Below are positions 8,001-14,885 of a stretch of 14,885 nt of DNA, in pieces. Below the pieces are notes generated by a model. That model was not told the origin of the DNA, searched no databases, and saw nothing but the letters and a program-made list of their open reading frames with translations. How positions within the stretch are numbered: the first letter of the stretch is position 1; each line of letters opens with the position of its first letter. The translations under genes were made by a program, and so were the position numbers. The stretch is from Gallionellaceae bacterium UBA5126. Lineage in GTDB: Bacteria > Pseudomonadota > Gammaproteobacteria > Burkholderiales > Gallionellaceae. The stretch covers positions 1 through 14,885 of the forward strand of contig DHYQ01000089.1 of NCBI GenBank assembly GCA_002414205.1, read 5' to 3'.

Positions 8001-11000
8001 CAACCACGGTAATGCCGCCAATATCCACCCCCATTTCCATGGTGGTGGAACAACTCAGTAAATTGATGCACCCCGATTTAAAGTCGTCTTCGTATTTCTC
8101 CAAACGTTTGCCCGTTTGTTGCGCAGAATGCTCCACGGCACGGAAATAGCCGCTACCCTCCACAATGCGGTCGTTTAAATCAGACCACAAACCCTCGGCG
8201 CGCAAGAATTTGACCTGCTCGTTTTCTGACAACCAATGCCGAATGGCGATCAAACGCTCCTCCTCAGACGGGAAGTCTTGACCCAATAAATCACATTGCG
8301 GCAATGTGACCGCACGGCATTCGGCTACTTTTTCGCTTGGATTCTTGCGAGGAAGGTAGGGCGTTACGCCCCTCAAGGTCACATCCAGAATACGGCGCGT
8401 TGCAGGACAAATCCAACCTTGGGTCATCGGCGCAAAAGCCATATCTACGAAATCAAAATAACGTCCTGTGCTTGAGCCTTGCAATAAGCCGACACGCACC
8501 AAATCATCCCATGCGCATCTCAAGATGTTATCAATCGCATCCCGCCCAACCGGAGCACTGGGATCAAGTTTGAACACATAGCTCAATAATCGCACCAAAC
8601 GATTTTGCGCACCTTTAGGGCTGCATTGTGGCCATTTTTTAAGCAAATTGAATTGCGCTTCTTTTGAGTCGTAGGGAAGCAATAGTTTTCCTGACAAACG
8701 CTGTCCGCCCCATTTTTTCCAACTGTCAGGCAACTTCACAAAGGTGTTTTCACGTACATGGAAATCGAGGGCAAGTTTCAAAAAATCACGCCATTCGTTC
8801 AAACTAAACTTTGCTGCCGAAGCAGACAATGTAGGCAATTGGGTGATTTTTTCCAGCTTGGGATAACACACCGCCACCAGCCCCATGGTTTCCAAGCTAT
8901 TGGCGCGCTTAGGTCTGCGTCCAAATTCACGTACTACCAGAATGCGCGCTAATTTTTCCTTGCCTGTCGCGCTCCCAAACTCGGCAGGATCAAGGTCGGC
9001 ATAGTATTCATACATCCATTTTTCCGTATCTCTCTCAACACTACTCAAATGAGAAACCGCTGCCTCAAAAGTAATCGGCTTGGGTTTCGATAATGCAGCA
9101 AGCTCACATTTTTTATCCTCAATAAATTGATCTAGCGCGGGATTTTTGATTTGTTCGAGCTTTTTGATGTCATCCTTCAGCTTGTGCGAAATTTCATCGT
9201 TGTCTGAAGCTGCTTTTTGCAAAACATGCAAATACATCAGGCTGCGTACCCGACCACGTTCAGAATCTTGCTGTAACTTAGCCGCAATGCGCGCCGTGCC
9301 TTGCCGACTATCGGTAAAGGCAATCATGCGCCGCCCGCGCAAAGGTCTTGACAGTGGCGCGACATCGTCAATGTCAGGACAAAACTCCAACAAAGTCGGA
9401 ATAATTTCGCTTAACAAAAACGGCGCACCTAAAATGGCTTTGCGAAACATGCGCTTGCCATTGCCATGATGCCCACCACAATCAGGACACTCCATGATGC
9501 CGTCTTGCTCCTCTTTCAGCCGCAAAGACACCGTGTTGTCAGTATCGGATGGATCGAGCTGCAAAGTTTTACGCTCAACGAGCGCGTCACTGGTATGCTG
9601 CAAATAACCATTGGCAATCAGTACCGAGCTAGTTTGTGAAAACGAATTTTGAGCGGGTTCGCCATCCTGTTGGTCGTCGTTTTGTTCTTCTTCAGACACC
9701 TCGACATCCAATGAAAATTCATCATCTGCTTCTTCTTGAATTTGCCACAAGTGATGTTGACCATCACGATAACTGAGTTGCGCCCATAAGAACGTGGTGT
9801 TGCAATCATTGCAGGAACGCAATTCATATACGGGCGAGCCGCATTCGCAGTGGCGACGCTCTTCGGTATAAACCTTGCCGTAATGCCAGTCTGATGTATC
9901 TAATACCGTCCCTGTTTTATGGCGACATGTCGAATCACAGCACGCCCATAATCCCGCCAAGACATTATGAAAAGCGTGCAGACGCAAAGGCAAAAAGGGT
10001 TGTCCCTGTTGGTCTTTGGCACGGGTCAATAAGTCGAGCCAGCGCAATGCGTCTAGGTGGGTTTTGGTAGCAATGGCTTGGGTAATCTCGGTCAGTGAAT
10101 TGGCAGCTTTTCCACCCTCGCGTGGCACGAACAAGTTTCGCACACGGCGTGCGGTGGCATTGCCGCATAACGCCTGAAATCGTTCGGATTGAGGTATTAA
10201 CTCAAGCATTTCAAGTATGGTTTGCTGCGAATGATTCGCTAACGTAGCAGGCAAGTCGGGAATGCTGCGTTGACCCGAAACCAAATGCACACGTTCTTCA
10301 TCTACGCCAGCCAAACCTGCCAGAAAAGCGCGTAATTGTTGCCCTGCTTCGCCTTTAGGATCGCCAATGGTTGCCGAGGTGGCAATAAAACGAACCTGAT
10401 GACTGGCAACGCCAAAGGCATGAAGCACCCTGCGCAGCAGCAACGCCAATTCTGCCGCCTGTGAACCAATGTAGGTATGCGCTTCGTCCAACACGATCCA
10501 CTGAAGTTTGCCCTGTGACGCATCCAAAATCGGCGCGTCTTGTGCGCGTACCAGCATGTATTCCAACATGGTGGCATTGGTCACCAAAATGGGCGGCGGT
10601 TCAGCGCGAAGTTGTTCGCGGTCTATGACTTGATTGGGGGTTTCATCCCGCTTGGCTTTGGGCTGTTTTTGTGGAGTCATGCCGTTATACAAACAAAACC
10701 GCACGCCATTGCCAAACGCGCCCGTCCATGCGTGCAAGCGTTCGCGCTGGCTTTGAATCAGCGCGTTTAACGGATACAGAAATAATGCCCGCACGCCCAC
10801 CAACTTGGTTTTTTGTGCTTCATGTTCACGCACTAAGGCATCCAAAATTGGCACCATAAAACATTCTGTTTTGCCCGACCCTGTGCCACTGGTAACGACC
10901 ACGGATTGCGGCGTTTCGGCAGACAATAACCTCCATGCCTCAAGTTGATGTTTGTGCGGTCGCCAATCTTGCCCAAAACGGTATTCATCGCCCGCACCAT

Positions 11001-11277
11001 CCTTGGACTTTGCAGGTTTATCCATTGCCGTTATCAGGCTACGCGTCAGCAGCTCAGGGGATAACGATGCCATGTTGCAATCCGCCGATTCCCAACCAAA
11101 TGTTGCTTCAAAAACAGGCTCACCCAAAAAACTACCTGATTCGCCAAAACCCTTGGAAAATAAATCACTCAAATAAGCCCGCAAGGCGGAATTTGAAAAC
11201 CCCAAACGACTGACCGTTGCACGCGCTGCGCGGGTCGATAGTTCTGGCAACAGGGATGCAAAATACTGTTTTTTCAT
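5047..11277 (-). CDS. druE: Druantia defence helicase DruE (SF2 DEAH, DUF1998)
   Basis: DruE is the large helicase shared by all Druantia anti-phage types; it presumably acts on phage DNA with ATP. The 2076-aa frame is open throughout. Lobe 1 shows a HQ element (110-111), Walker A SGTGSGKTE (130-138), LYPLNALIQSQ near 167-177, DEAH (264-267) and TSATIGDP (300-307). Lobe 2 begins with FTDSRQG near 652 and ends with GVDIGG near 1084 and QRAGRAGR (1106-1113). Cysteine pairs at 477/479, 489/492, 597/600, 1401/1404 and 1419/1422 look like zinc ribbons. The DUF1998-type cluster is C1656, C1660, C1664, C1667. About 400 residues follow it. The ATG lies 24 bp after the druH stop with only a weak Shine-Dalgarno, so translation may depend on druH. 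DrmA of DISARM and MrfA share the helicase type, but size and partner favour DruE. Confidence 0.88.
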   Translation of the reverse strand: MKKQYFASLLPELSTRAARATVSRLGFSNSALRAYLSDLFSKGFGESGSFLGEPVFEATFGWESADCNMASLSPELLTRSLITAMDKPAKSKDGAGDEYRFGQDWRPHKHQLEAWRLLSAETPQSVVVTSGTGSGKTECFMVPILDALVREHEAQKTKLVGVRALFLYPLNALIQSQRERLHAWTGAFGNGVRFCLYNGMTPQKQPKAKRDETPNQVIDREQLRAEPPPILVTNATMLEYMLVRAQDAPILDASQGKLQWIVLDEAHTYIGSQAAELALLLRRVLHAFGVASHQVRFIATSATIGDPKGEAGQQLRAFLAGLAGVDEERVHLVSGQRSIPDLPATLANHSQQTILEMLELIPQSERFQALCGNATARRVRNLFVPREGGKAANSLTEITQAIATKTHLDALRWLDLLTRAKDQQGQPFLPLRLHAFHNVLAGLWACCDSTCRHKTGTVLDTSDWHYGKVYTEERRHCECGSPVYELRSCNDCNTTFLWAQLSYRDGQHHLWQIQEEADDEFSLDVEVSEEEQNDDQQDGEPAQNSFSQTSSVLIANGYLQHTSDALVERKTLQLDPSDTDNTVSLRLKEEQDGIMECPDCGGHHGNGKRMFRKAILGAPFLLSEIIPTLLEFCPDIDDVAPLSRPLRGRRMIAFTDSRQGTARIAAKLQQDSERGRVRSLMYLHVLQKAASDNDEISHKLKDDIKKLEQIKNPALDQFIEDKKCELAALSKPKPITFEAAVSHLSSVERDTEKWMYEYYADLDPAEFGSATGKEKLARILVVREFGRRPKRANSLETMGLVAVCYPKLEKITQLPTLSASAAKFSLNEWRDFLKLALDFHVRENTFVKLPDSWKKWGGQRLSGKLLLPYDSKEAQFNLLKKWPQCSPKGAQNRLVRLLSYVFKLDPSAPVGRDAIDNILRCAWDDLVRVGLLQGSSTGRYFDFVDMAFAPMTQGWICPATRRILDVTLRGVTPYLPRKNPSEKVAECRAVTLPQCDLLGQDFPSEEERLIAIRHWLSENEQVKFLRAEGLWSDLNDRIVEGSGYFRAVEHSAQQTGKRLEKYEDDFKSGCINLLSCSTTMEMGVDIGGITVVAMNNVPPHPANYLQRAGRAGRRSETRSVALTVCKNNPHDQYVFANTRWAFDTQLPAPRIKLESEVIVQRHINAMLLADFLRNHAAAKGDLDKLNMEWWMLPKDSARVDQFMAWAKCFDEAQNAHLSKGLRALLRHTCFEGIASLSGLVAKSADYMQKEVCLKWYAEFDAIDAQFKNFKGAAKENDPAYKALKIQRQRLTDEYLLRELATSGFLPGYGFPTDIASFETLTKDEIERHKTRKRDEREDNSMRRRELPSRDTVMALREYAPGSEVVIDGLVYRSAGITLNWHIPASAQAANEIQNIREAWRCAACGTSGTTSRASQLTYCSDCSKPIKPEHRFNYLEPAGFAVDLYESPHNDISTQEFVPVEQPWINASGEWLPLTNPQLGAFRSNPAGTVFNHSAGINGLGYAICLACGRAEPMVIEADEDENKVATLPKPHRRLRGAQGGESKMCEGSDFSIQRGIRLGHEARTDVLELMLYDLDGAPLVDGKAAFSLAVAMRSAVAKMLGVEVAELGCAIKPIQWNRKIGQAIVLFDRNASGYCASVADQVREILSKAKEILSCAADCEGACQHCLLHFDTRFQTDNLDRHAALAFLTESWLQAFQLRDEDAQFGRTRSYAEFQTLPEAITRELARPRVEELRLFLVGNPLEWDIATSPLRTWVQRWAATTQSIKLIMSPDAVQNLSQSDRFALAVLSSLNGVTIWTGNPPACQAGGQAVAATLGADKTAWAYRTVEAGSPNAQWATKAEFLVRGKLETVGELFEQVKLEISTPADMHGKVQRFEIKAEIDGSSLGFGKKLLAHLEDEHALVGEKGELVRIAYYDRYLNSPLPASLLIEFVSALKKTYQDRWNVQSVELFVAPFQEWSSGLNPPQQVYHNWLTQADRAAAVKAAFDYCGMESTLRSIDKRDALHARLFEIETEDGKCTKIWLDQGFSYWQSQLTSRYQSTFPFRKDAREQGEELAKLEINVSGQAFPTYLFVER
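5855..5871 (-). repeat. In-frame GC-rich palindrome inside druE
   Basis: CCCGCCT-GAC-AAGCGGG forms a 7-bp stem with one mismatch inside the druE frame and encodes part of NPPACQAGGQAV (near residues 1801-1812). It is markedly more GC-rich than its surroundings and looks like a short palindromic repeat tolerated in frame in the C-terminal region. Chance is not excluded. Confidence 0.4.
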
Positions 11278-11301
11278 TGGATGCCCATTGATAAAGATGT
11301 G

Positions 11302-14300
11302 TTAGCGGGGTTTAAGAATATCCAGCGCAAGGCAGGTCGCCACTGTTTGGCTGTAGGCTTGCTCAAACCAAACAGGATCAAACGCCTTGATTTTGCGGAG
11401 TGCCATTTTATGCTCTGGCTTATCCCACCATGTTTGCGGTGTGTCTGAAACCGCCCAAATTGCACACAGTACGGGGATGTTTGCGACGGAGACTTTAAAG
11501 TCTTTGGGATTGCCAAGCCAGAAAATGGCTTGGGACTCACGATTGATTTGACTTTTTAATTGCTCGCTTGCGTCACTCATAAAACCTTCCACCGCCTTCT
11601 CAAAAAAACCCCGTTCAGGCCAATCAGTATCCTCCGCATGACCGCGAAGCAAAAGATTTTGTAAGGGGGAGTCCTTGCCACGCCAAAGCTGTTGCGAAAA
11701 ATTTAATGGCTTGCTTCGCTTCACACGTTCTATGTCAATCATCGCATCACTGAATTGCCCCGCAAACTCGAATAGCAACATATCCATCACCCATTGCAAT
11801 GCAGGATGTTCGTTCGCCAATTTTTCCAAGCGCGGTTTGAGCAGGATGGGGAAAGCCACTTGCGCACCTTCTTTGCCAAGCAAGGTGATTTGATATTGTT
11901 TGAGCTGCTCAATCGCATTGCGCCAATTATCAACCGACAGCATTTCCCATATCACACCTAATTCATCACTTAAACGACGAGAAAATCCGTCAGGGAGATC
12001 GCTGCGCAATAACACCAAGGCTGCGACCGCTGGTTGTTGCCCAAGTAAACGGAAGACATCCAGGCTGCTCAAGGGCAAATGCAGGAAGGTTTGCAGTAGA
12101 TACGCCATCAATTCCCATGAAGAATGCTTGGCGTTTTCCGACATAGCATCAAGCACAATGCCAATGTTTTCCAGTCTTTCCAGCGTGGTTTTTATCGCAA
12201 CGGCTTGTGCCAGTGGGCATTTTTCATCCATTGCAGGAAGATCTGGATGCGCCCATAGCGTGGGCCTGAAAAACACACTGGAGGCTTCATCTGGAAAAAC
12301 TAGCCATAACCCCTGTTCTGCGTTCAGTGAAGTCGTTTCCCAGCGCGCCGCCACAACGCCTTCCGAATACGAGTGGTTCAATTTAACCAATTCCCCTTCC
12401 GCATCAATCAGCGGTGCAGCCTTCACTACCATCTGTTCCAATGTAGCTGAGTCTAATCGCTCCATAGCGATTGCAGGTAATCCCAGCGAATAAGGCTGCC
12501 GTTCCAGCTCGGTTTCATAGCGTGATACGTTCACAAAAATGTTCGGACTGTTCCCAACCAGCAAAGTAATTTTTACGGTCGCATCCAGCTCATCCGAAAA
12601 ACTCATCAATTTTTCAATGTCTTTTTCGAGGTCTATCAATCGGATTTCTGCTGAACCGTTGTTGAGCAGAGGAATGCTGCGTTTTATGGATAGCGGGCTA
12701 TTCCGTGTGCTGCGCTTGCCATTTTGTGTGAGGGTGAGTTCCAAATCATATCGTTTGGGGCAATCTGGATTTCGGTCAAAAATCCGCAACCGTGTCCCCG
12801 CCAAATGATGCAACGCCAGTTTGCTGCCTTCTCGCAGCATTCTGCCGTGGGGATCAAAAAAACGTCCGCCTGTGCTGGGAAAAGGCAAGCTCAGGCGTAA
12901 CTCACGCAGGCTATCTTGCCAGCGCAAAGTCATATTAATGACTTCGGGGGGCGTATCACCTGCCTGCAATTGAAGTTTCATGCCCTGAAGCGAGGATGCT
13001 TGTTTGCAGCTCAAATCAGACGCATCCACAGCAACTTGGATGTTGCCCCAGTGGGTTAATTCAATCACGCCCTCGCTACTGGACATCCCCGATGAAAAGT
13101 TGACGCGTGCATGGCTGCCCAGCACAGTCAAGCGAAAACGGGTTTGCCGTTCGCCCTCTTTGAGCAAATAAACATCCACCAATCCCTTGGCTGACTCAGG
13201 GATTTCAATGCGTTTTTGTGTTCCCGCCACAAACCAATCCAAAGCTGTTTTTGGGACAGCGTGCCGCTCTCCTTCAGCGGAATAACGGTAAAGTTTGGGG
13301 AACCCCAGAAAAACCAAGGGCGGGCTGGACGAATATGGCAGGCGGCTACCTTCCCATACATAGTTTTCGCTGGTATCACTCACTTGTTTGGTGCGCACAC
13401 GATAACGCTGCCCGTCTCCTTCCAGCATTACCTCGTCACTCACTTGATAGAGCTGACGCGCTGTAATGTCGTTGCAATGTCCAACAAAATCAGCTTCACC
13501 GTTGCGGGCATCTATTGTCCAACCATTGGGCAAGGCAATCCACGCCTCCTCTTCAGGCACACTTACTCTACCCGAAGCAACCCATTGCAGTTGCTCATCA
13601 CGCAAAACGAAAATCCACGGCTGATCTTGAGCCAGCTCCGCGCCACCAACGACAGGCAACGGCGTGCCGACCTCTGCACCGTTTTGCTCGCGCAAATACA
13701 GCAAATGTTCAGCGCAAGCCGCTTCACCAGTTAATACACAGTTTTTGCCCGCCAGTGTTACGCTGTCCGCGCCGAAAGTTTGACGACCTGTACAAAACGG
13801 CAGGCGAGCATTGGCATGAATATCTATCGAAAAATAGCGCGGCAAATCAGTGAGTTTAAAGAGTGGCTTCAATTCATCAACGGCTAACTTTTTGGGCAAT
13901 GCCAATACCGAGCGCAGCGCGTATTGTTCACCCACTTTCTTAAGCACCCGAACAACTTGGAATGCACCTGTCGCAGTGCGGGACATTTGTAGTGCAGCTT
14001 CTTTTACCAAACCATTCAACAACGTTTTTGCGGCATCATCTTCAAGAGAAAGGGGAAATCGTTCGCGCCAATCTGGGTCTCTGCGATTTAATTCAGCCAC
14101 GGGATCGCTTAACCCTGAGAGACGATAATCCTGTTTCAAGGTCAATACCGTCAAAATAATCTCGGCAATCAAGCTATACACTTCTTGCTTTTGCAGGTTT
14201 ATTGCCAACTCGGATGCTCGATCCTCCATCGCATGGATGATTTGTTCTCTGTCCCAATGATAGCGAGCCGCTTGGCGCAACATGGCATCCATCATGTCGG

Positions 14301-14739
14301 ACAGTTTCCCTTTGCCACAACCAATAAAATGCAGCGGTAATCCCCCGTGTGCCACGATTGCGCCAAAGAATTTTTTGCCTGTTCCTTCTGGACGATGCCC
14401 CCAATAGGCAAATCCCCGCTCCACGCACGCTGTCCTGATAGTGGTATTCAGCGTATCGCCGCCCTCACAAAATGTATCGAGAATGGACGACCATTTCCAC
14501 GCCCCACCCCGATACTCGCGCCGCCACCACTCGGCTGCATAGAGTACAAACAATGCGGGAAAGCCTCGAATGCGTCCAGCAATCGAGTCCAGCTCGCCAA
14601 ATTCGGTTGCAAATTTAAGCGTCTCGCGTAGAGATAGATACTCTTCGTTTTTCAAACGGTACTGGTAAAGCATCTTACCGTTCGGTTTCTCTATCCGACG
14701 ATCGAGCAAGAGCTGATGCAAAAACTTCTCAGGGGTCAC
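11302..14739 (-). CDS. druH: Druantia type III protein DruH
   Basis: DruH together with DruE defines Druantia type III; its biochemical role is not established. From the GTG at 14739 it is 1145 aa. The N-terminal part has the pattern FLHQLLLDRRIEKPNGK (residues 6-22) and the tryptophan-rich AAEWWRREYRGGAWKW (68-83), which I recognise from the STY4851/ECs_5259 family of very large proteins next to DUF1998 helicases. The rest appears beta-rich in the middle and helical toward the C-terminus, with no ATPase, nuclease or membrane motif seen. In-frame ATGs at 14838 and 14793 are rejected: the first lies inside the tag coding end, and both lie upstream of the expected start of the promoter at 14783-14810. 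The GTG has GGAG six bases upstream. The frame is intact, ending 24 bp before druE. Confidence 0.85.
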   Translation of the reverse strand: MTPEKFLHQLLLDRRIEKPNGKMLYQYRLKNEEYLSLRETLKFATEFGELDSIAGRIRGFPALFVLYAAEWWRREYRGGAWKWSSILDTFCEGGDTLNTTIRTACVERGFAYWGHRPEGTGKKFFGAIVAHGGLPLHFIGCGKGKLSDMMDAMLRQAARYHWDREQIIHAMEDRASELAINLQKQEVYSLIAEIILTVLTLKQDYRLSGLSDPVAELNRRDPDWRERFPLSLEDDAAKTLLNGLVKEAALQMSRTATGAFQVVRVLKKVGEQYALRSVLALPKKLAVDELKPLFKLTDLPRYFSIDIHANARLPFCTGRQTFGADSVTLAGKNCVLTGEAACAEHLLYLREQNGAEVGTPLPVVGGAELAQDQPWIFVLRDEQLQWVASGRVSVPEEEAWIALPNGWTIDARNGEADFVGHCNDITARQLYQVSDEVMLEGDGQRYRVRTKQVSDTSENYVWEGSRLPYSSSPPLVFLGFPKLYRYSAEGERHAVPKTALDWFVAGTQKRIEIPESAKGLVDVYLLKEGERQTRFRLTVLGSHARVNFSSGMSSSEGVIELTHWGNIQVAVDASDLSCKQASSLQGMKLQLQAGDTPPEVINMTLRWQDSLRELRLSLPFPSTGGRFFDPHGRMLREGSKLALHHLAGTRLRIFDRNPDCPKRYDLELTLTQNGKRSTRNSPLSIKRSIPLLNNGSAEIRLIDLEKDIEKLMSFSDELDATVKITLLVGNSPNIFVNVSRYETELERQPYSLGLPAIAMERLDSATLEQMVVKAAPLIDAEGELVKLNHSYSEGVVAARWETTSLNAEQGLWLVFPDEASSVFFRPTLWAHPDLPAMDEKCPLAQAVAIKTTLERLENIGIVLDAMSENAKHSSWELMAYLLQTFLHLPLSSLDVFRLLGQQPAVAALVLLRSDLPDGFSRRLSDELGVIWEMLSVDNWRNAIEQLKQYQITLLGKEGAQVAFPILLKPRLEKLANEHPALQWVMDMLLFEFAGQFSDAMIDIERVKRSKPLNFSQQLWRGKDSPLQNLLLRGHAEDTDWPERGFFEKAVEGFMSDASEQLKSQINRESQAIFWLGNPKDFKVSVANIPVLCAIWAVSDTPQTWWDKPEHKMALRKIKAFDPVWFEQAYSQTVATCLALDILKPR

Positions 14740-14745
14740 AAAAAT

Positions 14746-14749
14746 CTCC
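14746..14749 (-). promoter_or_regulatory. Ribosome binding site deciding the druH GTG start
   Basis: On the - strand, GGAG is followed by six bases (ATTTTT) and then GTG at 14739. It is the only convincing Shine-Dalgarno among the candidate starts and lies about 30 bases downstream of the predicted transcription start. Confidence 0.7.
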
Positions 14750-14782
14750 GTGTGCTTTATTGATTCAATTCTCAGCCACAAA

Positions 14783-14810
14783 ATTCTAGCCATATCGCTC
14801 ACATTGTAAA
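14783..14810 (-). promoter_or_regulatory. Predicted sigma-70 promoter for druHE
   Basis: The - strand reads TTTACA (14810-14805), 16 bases, then TAGAAT (14788-14783). Each box matches its consensus at 5 of 6 positions. The -10 box overlaps the TAG stop of the upstream tag copy. Transcription would start near 14776, leaving a leader of about 37 nt before the druH GTG. It would serve druH and druE as one operon, in addition to possible readthrough from tag. Confidence 0.6.
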
Positions 14811-14885
14811 TGACACGCACACCCCACCAGATGGTCATTCACCAGCCCGCAGGCCTGCATAAAGGCGTAGCAAATCGTTGAGCCG
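14786..14885 (-). CDS. tag: 3-methyladenine DNA glycosylase I, C-terminal end only
   Basis: Tag removes 3-methyladenine from alkylated DNA as the first step of base excision repair. Only the last 32 codons and the TAG at 14786-14788 are in the window. They read GSTICYAFMQACGLVNDHLV followed by GCACHLQCERYG. The ND-H and GC residues are the C-terminal zinc ligands of the family. The frame runs off the right edge, so whether the 5' part is intact cannot be seen. Compared with the orphaned tail near kup, three of 24 aligned residues differ and the last eight codons are unrelated, which indicates that this end came from a different tag allele. It lies 46 bp upstream of druH in the same direction. 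Confidence 0.9.
   Translation of the reverse strand, partial: GSTICYAFMQACGLVNDHLVGCACHLQCERYG
14810..14885 (-). repeat. Right direct repeat of the tag 3' end
   Basis: This is the partner of 4904-4979, in the same orientation and offset by 9906 bp, with 65 of 76 bases identical. It is truncated by the window edge, so its full length is unknown. It is the copy attached to the presumed functional tag gene. Confidence 0.9.

Larger units (their letters stand above)
5027..14809 (-). mobile_element. Druantia type III cassette inserted in tag
   Basis: This is the segment lying between the two tag 3' ends. It contains only druH, druE, 24 bp between them, about 20 bp after druE, and the short unique tail of the replacement tag. 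It has no integrase, transposase, tRNA or toxin-antitoxin gene. Its base composition is visibly lower in GC than the kup and trpE block. The boundaries are inferred: the left edge is where tag homology stops, and the right edge is where the two tag tails diverge. The mechanism of insertion is not shown by the sequence. Site-specific integration at a gene end and homologous recombination through a foreign tag flank are both possible. Confidence 0.7.

Noticed and set aside
11274..11540. 88-codon frame on the - strand spanning the druH end and druE start
   Set aside because: It is out of frame with both genes and overlaps the end of druH fully; it is a shadow.
13216..13734. 172-codon frame on the + strand within druH
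   Set aside because: It is antisense to the continuous druH frame, with no start signal or family resemblance.
5047..14739. DISARM, Dpd or MrfA assignment of the helicase
   Set aside because: A DUF1998 helicase alone would fit, but there is no DrmB, methyltransferase, DpdA or YprB-like partner, and the 2076-aa size with a DruH-like neighbour fits Druantia type III.
14740..14838. ATG starts at 14838 and 14793 for druH
   Set aside because: The first lies inside tag coding sequence, both precede the predicted transcription start, and neither has a good Shine-Dalgarno; the GTG at 14739 has one.
1..14885. CRISPR array, tRNA, rRNA or insertion sequence
   Set aside because: No regularly spaced repeats, cloverleaf-like segment, rRNA stretch or transposase frame was seen on either strand.

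Overview
The window looks like chromosomal DNA of a betaproteobacterium. The run rpe-gph-trpE followed by kup is a housekeeping layout known from that class. High-GC codon use in the left third fits, and something near the Neisseriales is a reasonable but unproven guess.

Positions 1-4732 (+ strand) hold four ordinary genes: the 3' two-thirds of rpe, gph overlapping it by one base, trpE, and kup. Hairpins that look like intrinsic terminators lie between gph and trpE and between trpE and kup.

Positions 4733-5046 hold no complete gene. They contain a short REP-like palindrome, a 96-bp imperfect inverted repeat, and the orphaned last 48 codons of a tag gene (3-methyladenine DNA glycosylase I) on the - strand.

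Positions 5047-14739 (- strand) are almost entirely two very large genes, transcribed druH then druE with 24 bp between them. DruE (2076 aa) is an SF2 DEAH-box helicase with several zinc-ribbon-like cysteine clusters, a DUF1998-type cysteine motif and a long C-terminal extension. DruH (about 1145 aa) has no recognisable enzymatic domain. Together they match a Druantia type III anti-phage system. Both frames are open throughout, and the base composition is visibly less GC-rich than the housekeeping block, as expected for acquired DNA.

Positions 14786-14885 are the 3' end of a second tag copy on the - strand, running off the window. The two tag ends form a direct repeat of at least 76 bp (65/76 identical over the part visible), spaced 9.9 kb apart. 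The simplest reading is that druHE was inserted at the 3' end of tag. The incoming DNA would have brought a replacement tag tail that restores the gene, and the original tail was pushed to the far side next to kup. No integrase or transposase lies between the repeats. A good sigma-70-like promoter (TTTACA-16-TAGAAT) overlaps the stop codon of the replacement tail, so the cassette appears to carry its own promoter inside the duplicated gene end. This arrangement is the most interesting feature of the window.
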